DNA from: Trissonchulus latispiculum
Taxonomy: Eukaryota > Nematoda > Enoplea > Enoplida > Ironidae
DNA length: 64,000 nt
Direction of reading: 5' to 3'
NCBI GenBank assembly: GCA_030248195.1
Contig: JASAND010020834.1
Location: 1-64,000 of the forward strand
This document shows positions 33,004 to 45,490 of this stretch, piece by piece. Numbering within the stretch: position 1 is the first letter of the stretch; each line of letters opens with the position of its first letter. The notes under the pieces were generated by a model. The model made no database searches. It had not been told where the DNA came from and was given only the letters and a program-made list of their open reading frames with translations. The translations under genes were made by a program, and so were the position numbers.

Positions 33004-34828
33004 ATTTTATCCTTAGTCAACGCTGTATTCTACATTTAGATATATTTATGGGTCATCATAATAAAGACAAATACTCTCAAATTTAGTCTTGTCGAGCAGT
33101 AAGACACTCAGTGGAAACTAAGAGTGCTTGCTTCCGTTGTACCTTGGTTTTATCAAGCCACAATTGTTAAGGTCTCCTACTGTACAACAAACTACAATGA
33201 AACACTTTATATGTTAGATGTGGATGGCGTTCTTTGCATCTGATATGATTTTTAAGCTTGAACCAGACTACTTTCGGTGAGCGGTATCTCGGTATCTGCT
33301 ACGCCGAAAAACCGAAATTTACCAAAAAATGTGCTTTCTTTCGCTTAATGTCGCTTATTCATGCACATTTAATGACTGTGGATAACTGGCAACTTAAAGT
33401 AACTCATAATGGCAATATTTAGACATATTTTAGGCGTGAAGAGTGCCGAGTTTTAGGCAAATAAAACAACGTTATTCGCCCCCTCTGCAATTTTCAAAGC
33501 GTCTGTAAACATATATGGAAATAAATATCTCTGCCCCACCCATTTTCCTCTTTCCCCAAGCAGTTTGTTTCACTATTTTGCGATAACAAAATCAATTCTT
33601 TTTGGTCACTGCTGCGCCTTTCTAATGGCAAGCCAGCACTAGCTAAGTTACGTTGACCGATAAATACTGAAGGAGATTTATATTTTAAATAAAGTTTTCT
33701 CATAATTCGAGTAATAATGTGATTTTAAATTTCTCGTACGAATTGAAAAACCTATTGCAGGGCCATTTTTCCTAGTTTTCTGTTTGAGTCAAAAACAACT
33801 GAGAGATCCCAAGTTGAACTTTGAAAAATGGCATTAATGTGCGTTTTTAGTAGTTTTCTTTCGACATGCTAAATAATAACCAAAATGCTGAAAAATGACC
33901 CTCGGCAGGATATATTTTCGGCCATCTCCGATTTACAGATTTTCACTTATTTTGTAGTCCCCATGGGTCGTCAAAACAAAACAAGTGCGTTTGTAGCAAA
34001 ACTTTACTAGCTAGACTTTACGAAGCAAGACTTTACTATCCAAATTCTCTGCTGTCGGCTGACAACAGGAAAGCAAAATAGGAAGGAATGGTACTTCATG
34101 TACCTATTAATCACCTTTAACTGTAACTGTACTTCATCCGAGTTTTTCAAGGAGTTGATCGATCAAGGGGATACACGATGCAGCGAAAGCGGCGTGGTCA
34201 CTTCTGCCCCAGGAGTAGCCTTGCCTATGCCTCGGGTAATTGCTAGAAGCAATTATTCACTGCCAGACCGTGGATCCAAAACAAAACTGGTCTGGCGGTA
34301 CCCCTCATCTTCAAAGCAGCTGGGGTATGGCGCTTTAATACGCTAACAGAATTTTAATAGATACATTAAAAATGTGAATAAGTGTGCTACGACGTGACTT
34401 TAATTTTCACAAGCTCTGTGCAAAACAACACAAGGACAACAGCAATTAGACAGTAACATAGTAAACAGTAATACAGTAAACAATGCTTAACATTCTCTCA
34501 TTTAACAAAGTAACAATTTGTAATCCGACTCGTACTGCAGCCAAAAAACGTAATGGCGAGCGTACTTGTCAGAAATTAGGTTGCCCATCAAGATCCCAAA
34601 AATGGTGCACAGCCCTCAATTAATAAAATGCAATGCAGTAGATAAAGCAAATGTGCACAGTCGCCAATAACTTTGGACAAGCTGTACCGTCTCTGATAGA
34701 ATGCTGAACAAGCGGTTGTAGGAAGCGCTTTTCACCGCTAAAATTTTCAAGGAATTTTCACGGAACAGTGGAAGGCATTTTCACCGCTAAAACTACAATT
34801 GTGTGCGTTTATAGTTAAATTTGCCAAT
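33004..34828. other. No gene supported
   Basis: Short frames at 33,494-33,703 (minus) and 34,098-34,346 (plus) lack motifs or splice context. Confidence 0.4.
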
Positions 34829-34832
34829 TTAA

Positions 34833-36003
34833 GGGGGGAGGGCTACTATATACGACTTGCCCCGATTTTTTGCGATTGGCTTAATTTTGGACATAGATAC
34901 AGAGCATGGGCGTGGTCAAAAAATAGCCGTGTGCAGGCGTAGCTTTTATGTGCTCAACCCCCCGTTTTTCACAACTACCACATTATCAGACATTTCTACA
35001 GACTGCTAGACCCCAGCTTCAAAGCTGTCATTTCGCAACCTGATTTGGCAAATGTGTCCCCATCTGTAGAAAAATACTAGACGGCAGTATCTTATCTGCA
35101 TCTAAGGGAGTTAATGTTCAAATTTGAAGTTTCGCCAAAAATTTAAAACATTTTGGCTAATAAAAAGAAAATTTTAACCCTGGTGTAAGCAATAAGGCTG
35201 TTATTTGGCATATACAGAGGCCCCATAGGTATACGCATTTGTGCCAAATGGTAGGAAATTCTGCCGACTGAAAAAAGTTTGTCAACTTGAATCATCAAGA
35301 CATGCCAAAATCGCCATTTTCGGTCTGTCGGATCCTGTTTAGAAACTTTCTGCAGCCATAGAAGTCGCAAACCGTCACTAATCTAGCTGAAATTTGGTGT
35401 GGATGTATTTTCGATCAAGCTGAGTTGAAATATCTCAAAAGTTCTGAATTTCAAAAATATTGATTTTAAATGATGTACTACTGCCCAAAAATGGGGATTC
35501 TGGCAATTTTTGAAGATTCAAGTTGACATAAAACACTTTTCAGTCGACAAACTTTATTCCTCTTTGGCACAAATGAGTACACCTATAGGGCTTTGTATAT
35601 GGCAACTTACAGTCTTTTTAGGTTTTTCCAGAAGTAAAATTTTCTTTTCGATAGCCAAAATTTTTAAAATTTTCGGCGAAACTTCAACTTTGAACAGCAA
35701 TTCCCTTGGATGCAGATAAGATATAGCCGTCTAATATTTTTGTGCAGATGGGGACCCATTTGTCCAATCAAATGTTGAACAACTTTGAAGCTAGGGCGTA
35801 GCAGTCAGTAGAAATTTTAATCAATTATGTTGGTAGTTGTGAAAAATGGGGGATCGGGCACAGAAAAGCTAAGGCTGTACACGGCTGGAGGACGGCTAAG
35901 GTCTCAGTATCCGATAATTTTTTAACCACACCCATGCTCCATATCTGTGTCAAAAAGTAGGCCAATCAGACAGAACCGGGGCAAACATGTAGTAGTAGCC
36001 CCC
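34833..36003. mobile_element. Foldback element, 1,171 bp, TTAA-flanked
   Basis: TTAA lies at 34,829-34,832 and 36,004-36,007. Ends read GGGGGGAGGGCTACTATA and, inward from the right, GGGGGCTACTACTACATG. Inverted similarity continues for about 500 bases on each side, for example GGTAGTTGTGAAAAATGGGG against CCCCGTTTTTCACAACTACC. A loop of about 160 bases lies near 35,325-35,485. The arms are clearly diverged from each other, so this copy is older than the one at 11,579. No ORF of note. Confidence 0.75.
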
Positions 36004-36007
36004 TTAA

Positions 36008-36299
36008 GGTTAGCAAAACAGAGAAACTTCTTACCACAACGCAAAACCAATAAATCCTCAGCTTTTAATATTGTACAGCAATACGGTCACAGTGAAAATT
36101 AATAGTGCTTTTACTATCCAGTTCGCCATATTGAAATACGGCAACATCAAGCAGACAATATAGTAAAAATAAATAAAATAAATAGGACACTCAACTGGAA
36201 ATAATATGCAAAATGATACAATTTTCGCCTGTTGTACAATTTTCGGGGACAGAAACCCGTGATGTGCGATTTTAATTGCCTTTTCCACGATTGTAATGA
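36008..36299. other. No gene seen
   Basis: A minus-strand frame at 36,058-36,288 is AT-rich, hydrophobic and without context. Confidence 0.4.
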
Positions 36300-37035
36300 G
36301 TTAGGGCGCCCCATTGGTGCTTTAGTGCGCTTAGTGTTTGCGTTATGAGGTGACTAATACAAGAGCAACCGAGTCTGTATCCTTCTTATACATGTCAGCG
36401 CAAACTGTTGAATCAGGAATTCTGAAGAATTACTGAAATTGAAAATGAACACGGTATTCTATGGAATTCCTCAAAATTCTAGGAAAACAGTTGAATAATT
36501 CAAGTTTCACCATAATTCCACAGTTTTACTGAAATGTTCAGGAATTCTGCAGAATTTCTGAATATTTCAGTAATTCTGCAGAATTCCTAATTTACAGTTT
36601 TACGGTGACATATACATACACTTTCAAGCAATGATGAAACAAACTTCCGTAAAGGGGGTAAATGACTCATTTTTTCACAATTTTATATACACTAAATACT
36701 GAAATTTCTAACGCTTTAAATCAATTGCGGACGTTGAAAATCGATTAGTGTGAATGCGGGCTTGTGCCTTGTACGAATGGGGTGGGGGTGAGTGTCCGTA
36801 CTGTTGGCTAAGTAATTGTTTAACAATGATTCCTTTATAATAACACTTTCATAATAGCAATTTATTCATAATAACAGTTTATTATGAGGAAAACATTCAG
36901 GCACCCGAACGCACTCAACAATCGCCTTAACGCACTTACTGGGCGCCCTAATGCACTTACTGGGATCCCTAACGCAACAGGCGCCCTAACGCACCAAAAT
37001 TAAAATGGCCTTAATTCACGGGCGCCCTAACGCAA
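36300..37035. repeat. Cluster of GGCGCCCTAACGCA motifs, possible inverted-repeat element
   Basis: The motif appears inverted at 36,302 (TTAGGGCGCCCC) and in direct copies at about 36,940, 36,962, 36,982 and 37,021, some joined by CACTTACTGG. Ends in opposite orientation 720 bases apart suggest a degenerate inverted-repeat element. Between them, 36,415-36,590 is full of GAATTCTGCAGAATT-like palindromes. Confidence 0.45.
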
Positions 37036-37533
37036 CTTTTCCCACGTCAGTCGAAACACAGAAACAATAAAGAACTGAGAAGGGTAGGTCAAAGCCAAGA
37101 ACTGAGAAGGGTAGGTCAAAGCCAATGAACTCAAAAAAGCTAGGAGCTTATAAAACTCTAAAACTAATTTTAAATATATAAATTTGTCATTAGATTAAAA
37201 TTAAAGGGTTCAAAAACTGTATTACTATCCGTAAAGTCATTTCGTGTGCGGGGACTGATTTTACCTTCCATTCGTTTTACAAAGACAGTCGCTGTGGTCA
37301 TTGTGTTTGACCTATCCGTCTCAGTTTTTTATTGTCTCTGAGGTTTGGCCTAAGTGGAGAAAAGGCAATTAACGTACAGCAGGTGTTTGTCCCCGTAAAA
37401 TGTACAACAGCCCAATTTTCAAACAAGAAGCAACAAACAAAGTCCAACAAATTATTGATTCATGGTCGACTGATGGAGATAACGAGTGTGAAAATACAGA
37501 ACTTCAAATATGCAATCAAAATCGGTCTGTGAG

Positions 37534-40321
37534 CTAGGATCCTACGCTTTTAACACTTCTGCCAACCATTGAAACAGAGTTTCTCTTTAGAAAATTGGTA
37601 GGTATGGTTAGTTCTTTCAGTTTGTTTCTGTAAATAGGTGATGCGAATGCATTTATAATCAAAGCAAGAAAGACGTTAAAACAGCGATTCAGTAAAGTCA
37701 GTCCCCAAAAACTATAGTTAAGCACACTATTGGTTTGTACTTTCAGTATTCTTAACCAGGCTTCAAAAAACCAAGGTAACATACAAACTACGTTTAAAAT
37801 TACACTTCCCAATACAAGCGAAAACATGTTGCGCAAAAGCGATTCTTTCCTTGTTTGGTTGACGTTTCTGGTTTTTAAAGTTGTAGGATCAATATTTTGG
37901 TCGCGAAACGATGATCTCAAGAGGATGTACGAACGCACTGAAAAACAAATTTGACATGTCACTGCAATTGTTTGTAAAAACAAACTGATATAACCAAAAA
38001 TCATTCGACGCAAATATTCAGCTTCGTCTCGGCTTGCAGGCATCTTAAATTTCTTGAAAACAACATCGGGAGGAATTACATACAAAGTATTTATGAGGTA
38101 AAAACAGTAGTTCACAAAAAACAACAGCCAGACAAATGCAGAAGAAAGGCAAACACAAAGCATTGGTACAGAAGAGCTACGATACGTTTGATAAAGTAAA
38201 GGCCTTTCGACTGCAAACCATCTATCAAAGCTCAGAAATACGAGCGACACCTGACTAGAAGAAGCAGCAGCATAAACTAAGAATTCCTTAGCAAAGTCAA
38301 GACCACCGCTGCACTTCCAATCAAATACGAAAAGCAATGACAGCATCCCTGTTAAACATACCTCGATAAATCCAACTACCATGTTAACTACATCTGTAAA
38401 AATTTCGTATTTATGAAAAAGAATGACGCTTTTAGTCTCTATGTTGCTACCAAACATTCTATTGAGTGTAGCAGCGTTTAAACCTGCAGAAAAAATAGCT
38501 AAAGGGAACAACATCAAATAACAACATTCGAAAGTGTAAGAAATGCAATACCCGAGAACTGGAGGTGTTTCGAAACCATACTTTATGTTATTCGAAAAGA
38601 ACCAACATAGACAGCCGAAAGCATAACTAAACTCATATTTCAAAAACGCCACAGACTTGTACGTTTTTGCTGAAACAGAACAAAAGTTATGCTTCTTAGT
38701 TCCACATGTATTCGAGAAATGCAATGCTAGTCTCACTGCCGGTAATCCAATCGTCGACAAGTTCAACATAGTTGCTCCATTCGAAATTTTCTTTTCGCAA
38801 AAGGATTTAATTTCTGAAAGAGGATACTGAGAGCGCATTAGGTCCTTACCACACTGATATAGAGGGCAAAGAAAAGCAGCTTGGTTTGCACTGAAACGAA
38901 AAACTTAATTTGTACTAACATGCACTACTAAGCTAACCATAGACAAGAGTACATAACACATAAGAGCATGAAAAGTTTCGTACTCTGTGCATTTAAGTAT
39001 GACACATCCTGTGCACGACAGCGGCTGATCCGGCTTGTACTAAACAAACCATTCGTCGACTATGTATTTGTTCTGAAGCTCGAAGCAGACACAAATTGCA
39101 CAATACACTGCTTTCACACAGAATGGAAGGTCAAAGTTCACTGAGCCTTGTGGAAGCAAATCAGTTACCTATTGTGGAAGCAATTCTGCTTGAAAGTAAT
39201 GAAACTCTTAAAACATACGCTTGTTCACTTTAGGCTTCCAGTACGATAATCATTCAAACCGTTTTTTTTATAGTTTTTTTTTTTAAAAACAATAATGAGG
39301 AATGGGGCGGATATGATTTATCTACTCTCTGTATGGTAGGCTTCTAAAACCATATTAACAAGAGTGCATAATTGTACTGTATATAAGAAGAAGAGTAAGC
39401 CACTAGAGGGCTTCTCCTCTTGGCATTGCGTAACGGTGCTCCGTCCACAATACGCGAATGTTCCCTTGTTTGGTGGGGGGGGGCTGACAAGCACACCCTC
39501 CTCCCGTTTGTTGGAGGAGTAGCCAAAATCGGTCCCCGTTTGGTAGGGGGGACAAGCCAGGCTAAGATTGGCTGAATCTGATTGCCTCTTGGCGCCCCCC
39601 CCCCCATCGGGGACCCCCTTCTGCCTACCCCCCACCAAACAGGGACCTCTTTATGCTACCTCCCCCCACCAAAGGAAGAACCATTTTGGAAATTAACAGA
39701 AACTGAATCTGATTGGCTGTTGGCGACCCCCCCCCCCAGACGGGGACCCTTTTGCTTAGTCTCCCACCAAACGGGAACCCTTTTTGCCTGCCCCTCACAA
39801 AATGGGGATCTCTTTCTTCTACCCCCGCCCCACCAAACGGGGACCCAGTTTGGAAATTAAGAGAAACTATCGTAATCCTCTGCTCTACCCCCCCCCCCAC
39901 TAAAAGGGGAGGGGTCTCTGCCATTTGGCTGTTGGCTACCCCCCACGAAACAGGGACCTCTTTTCAGCTACCCCCCGCCTAATGTGGGGGTATGCTTTGT
40001 CGAACAGAGATATGTGGTCGGAGCACCGTACGTAATGACAAGGACTGGAGCCCTCTTGTGGCTTACTCTTCTTCTTATAGATAGTGCTATTATGTATGCA
40101 CTCTTGATTTTAGTGATTCGATCTTCATCCACAGCGAGTGATTAAGAAAAATACAAAACTTTTAAAACTTACATGACTTCATAATATGTCATGTTGTCTT
40201 GATAATATGCTGCTCCATTATCTACTTCTTCGCTTGGTGACTGTGATGTTGTTGATAATATGCCCCCTGCAAAACATCCTTTGACAGTCACTAAAAGGTA
40301 TACCCGTGCTGCAATGTTCAT
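37534..40321 (-). CDS. Rhodopsin-like 7TM (class A GPCR-type) receptor with signal-peptide exon
   Basis: A cell-surface receptor expected to signal through G proteins; ligand unknown. Exon 1 (40,321-40,173) encodes 49 residues with a signal-peptide-like start (MNIAARVYLLVTVKGCFAGG), an acidic Tyr-rich stretch and a GTAAGT donor in phase 2. Exon 2 (38,890-37,534) follows a TTTCAG acceptor and supplies the matching single base. The joined frame gives about 501 residues. Exon 2 begins with a Cys-containing ectodomain (FLCPLYQCGKDL and more). Counting from its first Met (38,838), seven hydrophobic helices follow at about 97-122, 145-172, 184-208, 223-250, 279-306, 336-362 and 373-403. Family marks are DRW in place of DRY (205-207), CMLP in helix 6 and SPIY in place of NPxxY. 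A Cys near the start of helix 3 is in place, but a partner in loop 2 is not obvious. No stop interrupts it. The 1,282 bp intron carries two MITEs. Exon 2 alone could be read as a 434-residue gene; the phase match favours two exons. Confidence 0.75.
38945..39200 (+). mobile_element. Truncated hAT-like MITE in the receptor intron
   Basis: Starts AAGAGTACATAACACATAAGAG and shares CGGCTGATCC and GCTCGAAGCAGACAC with the MITEs at 13,295 and 50,131. No right end was found, so the end given is approximate. Confidence 0.55.
39360..40106. mobile_element. Larger GC-rich-core MITE, about 747 bp, in the receptor intron
   Basis: Same family as 32,537-33,003: left end AAGAGTGCATAATTGTACTG, then GTAAGCCACTAGAGGGCTTC; right end TGTATGCACTCTTG. 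The core is an array of about ten imperfect units near CCCCACCAAACGGGGACC, partly inverted relative to each other. Units of GAATCTGATTGGCTGTTGGC come between them. The ORFs here (39,318-39,982) are read-throughs of the array. Confidence 0.75.
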
Positions 40322-41931
40322 ACTCGCCAATTTATCAACTACGTGAGAGCACAAACTTGAACTTTAACTTGAAAAATATGAAGTATACAAAGCTGAAGCC
40401 GGTTTAGCTGACAATCGTGTCCATTGACGTCTGCAGTTGTTCGTCGTCAAAAGTGTGCATATGCCATGCATTCTGAGATTCTTGACTGCCTCATGTAGTG
40501 AACATCTAGACAAAGGCGATATGTAAGCTGAACTCTGCCAACTTGAGAACTTCGACAGATGAAGGCTAAAGAAATTTGTGGATTTTTGTGGAAAATTAGC
40601 ACCGCTGGGTTTATAAAGTTGATTGTTCTAAGCGTGAGACCTCCTGTTAGCCTTGTGCTTTGTTCAAAATCAGTCTATTGTTCTTTGCTTAATGATATAC
40701 CATCTTAATATTGGCAGCGATTGCCCTTCTACAATGCTCAGATTCAGTATATTGTACTAACTTTGTTCAATCCTGAGGGCTTAGAACAGCACAGCATCAG
40801 TTAGATAGTAAAGGAATGTTGCAACATAATTGGTCCCATATTGAGATGTTAGATTTTGGCTATTTTAAATGAAGATGGAGATGAATTCACAGATGAAAAC
40901 GGGTTGTTGAAATCTCTTTGTTCATTTGTTATTGCTTCTGCTATAAATGCAGCCATATCACGGGATCTCCAATTAGCGAGGTTGTTAAAATAAAAGTATT
41001 TTCATAAGCTATTTGAAGAAGTGTCAACATTGCACAATGAGAAGTTGAAATGCATATAGCTAATATATTACCAAACCATGCTGTTAAGACAAAATCTATG
41101 GGTCAGTTTGGTGAAAGGTAGTTAGGATGTAAACGTGTAAGGTAGCGAACGAGAATAATGCTCGCATTTTGGAGTGTTATGAGGATGGATATATTATGGT
41201 TGAAAATACGCTAATCATTATAAAATTGTGTTGTGTAACCGACAATCCAACCACCCTCTCACTGCCCGTATAAATTAGAAACAACTTAGGGAATCAAGCT
41301 TGGCCATTTTCGAAGAAATCTACGTTTTAAAATTCAGCCAGATGTTAAGCTGCATGCTGGTTTACTCATATTAAATGGATACACAGTTCATTACAAAATG
41401 CACGAACTATCTACGCTTATACTTTGCGTTCATGAGTTAAGGCTAGAAATTGATCAGAAAACGCGATGTTTCCGTTTTCAGCAGTTTTCTAGAAAACTGT
41501 CCAAGAGATTTGCATGACTTATGGTAGTATGTAAACACGTATTACTGCGGAATGGCAGTTTTCTTGGTTTGAGCTAAAACTTCCCCAGGTTCAAAGCTCA
41601 ATGCGAAGTTGCGAAATTTCATGGATTTAAATTTTGATGCGTTCATCCCGTCTTTCCTTGGCCTATATAAACATACGGATGAGATTTCTCTTTAAACTTT
41701 TCTCCAAACAATTTGAGCATATATTTGAGTTGTCACTCCTGGCTTAGGGTTGAGAATAAGTAAGTTGGAGTTCTCTCCAGGGGTCACTTTACTTTTTTAC
41801 CAGGCAAAGAACGCATTGGTCGTTTTCGCGAACGGGTAAAGCAAAGTAGAGTTGAGTTAAAATTAACTCTTTTAACCCTCTTCATGCATATGCAGGGCTA
41901 AATTTAACTCTGAAGAACAAAAATCACAGAA
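40322..41931. other. Upstream flank of the receptor gene, no gene seen
   Basis: The receptor promoter should lie at the left of this stretch, but no clear TATA or initiator was recognised. Near 41,440-41,640 there are weak echoes of element Y (TTGGTTTGAGCTAAAAC, GCGAAATTTC). Confidence 0.4.
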
Positions 41932-41935
41932 TTAA

Positions 41936-42650
41936 GGGGGGTCTATTTTTGGCCTAGTTTTTCGACTTTCTCCGATCTCGCTGATTTTTACATATCTTAT
42001 TGTCCAAACCGTATATTTTAACGAGTTTTTAAAATTAAATTCGTAAGTCTTACGGTTGTCCAGTAATTTCACCTCAAACTTGAGATTTCATGTGTTAAGC
42101 ACAGGAAATTTAAAAAGTTGTCATTTTTTCGCGTGCGAAAAAAATCTTCCGACAAACGTTGATGAATCTGGACAAATTTTACATTAAAATAACGCTAAAA
42201 TGTTAAACTGCGGTACCCTGGAATTAGAATTTTAATTTAGGCCTTTAAAATGTTTTAATTAATTTTCGAAGGATTAAAATTTAACACGACTTGAACATCA
42301 AATCAAATTTTAATCATTTATAAATTAATTAAAAAAATTTAAAAGCCTAAATTAAAATTCTAATTCCAGGGTACCGCAGCTTAACATTTTAGCGTTATTT
42401 GATGTATAATTTGTCCAGATTCGTCAACGTTTTTCGGGAGATTTTTGGCGCAAGCGAAAAATTACAACTTTTTAAATTTCCTATGTTTAACACATGAAAT
42501 CTCAACTTTGAGGTGAAAATACTAGACAACCGTAAGACTTACGACTTTAATTTTAAAAACTCGTTAAAATATACCGTTTGAACAATAAGATATGTAAAAT
42601 CAGCGAGATCGGAGAAAGTCGAAAAACTAGCCCAAAAATGGACTCCTCTC
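41936..42650. mobile_element. Foldback element, 715 bp, TTAA-flanked
   Basis: TTAA lies at 41,932-41,935 and 42,651-42,654. Arms 41,936-42,265 and 42,330-42,650 are close inverted copies. Examples are TTTTTCGACTTTCTCCGATC against GATCGGAGAAAGTCGAAAAA, and CTGCGGTACCCTGGAATTAG against its complement. The loop is about 65 bases. The termini are less alike (GGGGGGTCTATTTTTGG; inward from the right GGAGAGGAGTCCATTTTTGG). A fragment of the family is at 30,857. Confidence 0.8.
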
Positions 42651-42889
42651 TTAAGAATGCTGAAAATGGGCGAGTTGAAATAATCCTCTGCATACATACA
42701 AAGAATTAAAATAATTTATTTATTGTTTCGCAATGTACAACTTCTCACAATTTGATAAGCTTAAGAACAAACCTCCCAATGTTTGGAATATTTTAAATCG
42801 AATAACTAATCAGGCTCGAAAAGAAAATATTATCTCGTTTCATCAACAAGCATTTTTTGCTTTGCAGTTTTCAACCGATTTTGCAGAAA

Positions 42890-45490
42890 TAAAATAAATG
42901 ACTTATCTGCAGGGAAATCATAAAATTTTAAGCTTCCAAGGGGTTAACAAGAAACTACAACCCAAGGGAAACCTACAAAAGATTTTTCAATTTTAGACCA
43001 AAGATTTTAGACAGTGTTGTCGCCCTTAAAAACACAGTTGGGATAACAATTGATCCTACATTTCTGTGGAGCATCAGCAATTGCAGCTAAGTTCGCGTAA
43101 CAAGTCTAGATGTCTTTTCAAAAGTGTAAAGGTTCAAGTTTCTAAAGTTTATAGTAATTTTCAATTTTCCTATCTTACTTGTTTTGGTTATTCATAGCAA
43201 AATTATCCTTTTAATTAATCTAGTTTTTGAGAAATCATTGAGTTTTCAATTGGTGGTTCTTTCCCGTTGATTCGACTATTAATGTCGCTAGCTCTCGTAC
43301 ATACTTCACATTCGCACTCATAAAGTCGTGTCAAATAGCTGGCAAAAATAGTGTTGAATACTTACTTATGTTTATTATTAATTATATATATTATGTGAAA
43401 TTCCTACTTCAGCTGCCTGGACCTGGGTAGAAATCTAGAGGCGGAGCGACTATAGGTTCCTAGACCGGGCCTATTCTAATAATTTACCTATTAAATTCTA
43501 CCTACCTAACTAACAACTAAGGTCCTTACCAAACTACGATCGGAAATTCGGATTACAAGTTTACCGGCATAAAATTAAATCATACGATGAATATAAAGAA
43601 ATACAGACTAGGGGCAGCCACTCCACAGACGAATATCGACAACACGAACTAATGGATCAGATCTAAGCTGATCACTTTAACTAACAGACTAAAGACTGCA
43701 CACAGCAGTAACAGATTGCTTAAGTGTTTGTTTCTGACGAGTGTTTGTTTTGTGACTCACCAGGCTTGTGTTATCGCCGTTCTAAGAAAAAGTCCGAAAA
43801 TTAGGAGTTATCAGAAAAAACACACAAGGGGGCACGCCGACAAGAGAGGAAAAATTCAAAAATTCTGGCGACAATATGGATAATTTGGCTAAAACCTAGT
43901 AATTCTAGCGTAGTTACGCTCTACGTTCGTGGATTCAACCGTAGTATGGGACAAAATTAGCCAAATTGTTCAAAATTAAAAATCGACTATAGTGGAGTCA
44001 AAAAGCTAATATTGAAAAATCGTCCTTTTTGGGTCAAAATCACAAACAATCTAGGAATCCTCGGAATCTGCAGCTAGGGTACGTTCTACGACCGTTGTTT
44101 TAGTCGTAGAGATGCTCAAAACCAACAAAAACACTCAAAACCAAAAAATCACTAGAGGGCACCGCGACCAAAAATGTGAAAAATCGAAAATTCGGTGTCA
44201 AAATGGAAAATTTTGCAAAATTTTGGACAAAATCCGGTATTTTTAATGCTCAGAAATGAGGGGAGCACCTACTGACACCTATAGGGGGCTCCAAATAACA
44301 AATTCCAAAAATTAGCCCAAAAAATGACTATGTTCGAATCTCAAAAAAATTTTGACAGGGGGTTTTTTAGAAAAATTGGTCATTTTCCGGAAATTCTTCG
44401 GATTATAGGTTTAGCGTGATGGCGTTGATGTTAACCAATCGTTATTAGCTCTTGGAACTATAAAAATCGGCCAAAAATTAAATTTTTCGTCGATTTTTGG
44501 GTCAAAACTGGCGATTTTGGGTCAAAATCGATTATTACCTTTTTAGAACCGAAATCGAAATTTTGATGGGGGCACGTTTATCACAGCCTGTTTACGACCT
44601 AATAGTGCTAAAATGACCAAAAATCAGGTTCCTAATAGCTTTTACGGAAAAATCTAGCCCTACGAAAATTCGATTTTTACGTACGTAATCGACAGTTCAA
44701 AATCAAAATGGGGTCCTAGAAAACATTCTGTAGATTTAAATTTTGAAAATTCCTACTGGGGGGGGGTACAGAAAACACGGAGAATTCATTTCTGACCACT
44801 ACAAAAAATTTTAGAGGGGGTCTAAAAATTTCTAAGTTCTTGGACTCAAAAAAAATTTGAAAATGGGGTCCTTCTAGGTGGACCAAAAATATCCCTAAAC
44901 TAAAAATATTTATACAGCGCGTTAATGCCACGTAGGGGGGCCTATATTAAGGCAATTTAATTCAAAATTTAAAAAATAGGGGGAACCTGAAATTCACGAT
45001 TTAGAAACCAAAATTTATAATTATATTATGGCTTTTAGTCAACCAGGTAGGCGTTGCTGCTTAAAATATAATTAATTTAAATTATAAAATTACCTACCCT
45101 AAATTTTGAATGGTGTCGTGTTCACCAAAAAGTGAACCCTTCACCTCTCAGCTCAAATCTCCCCCAAATTCTGATGTGAATCCGGAGCCAAAGGGGGGGG
45201 GGTGGGGGTTTGACAAAAATTTCCCGAAAAACGGCTCAAAAAATTCGTAGAGTGTCCCCAAAGCCTCCCCAATGGATTCCCGGATGGGGAAAGTCGGTCC
45301 CCAAAAGTTTCTGGGAGGGTTAAGTATCAGTGAAGTCGGGGCTTCCCCCGACCACGGTTTCCAAGGTAGAATCAGGATAGCTAAGTGCTGGCTTGCTCTC
45401 TCAATAATTTGAAAAATCAAAAGTTAAATAGTAAACTCAATTACAACAAAAGAAATCTAATCACAATGAATTATCTAACTTGCAAATATA
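42890..45490 (+). repeat. Tandem segmental duplication, copy 1, about 2.6 kb
   Basis: Starts at AAATAAATGACTTATCTGCA and ends at GCAAATATAAA. It is repeated almost unchanged in the next 2.6 kb, with an offset of 2,599-2,602 bases. The content is AT-rich with many AAAATCG and GGGGG words. The minus frames at 44,716-44,931 and 45,148-45,420 are short and lack motifs. Confidence 0.85.

Noticed and set aside
39318..39982. Proline/glycine-rich ORFs on both strands
   Set aside because: Read-throughs of the CCCCACCAAACGGGGACC array in the MITE.
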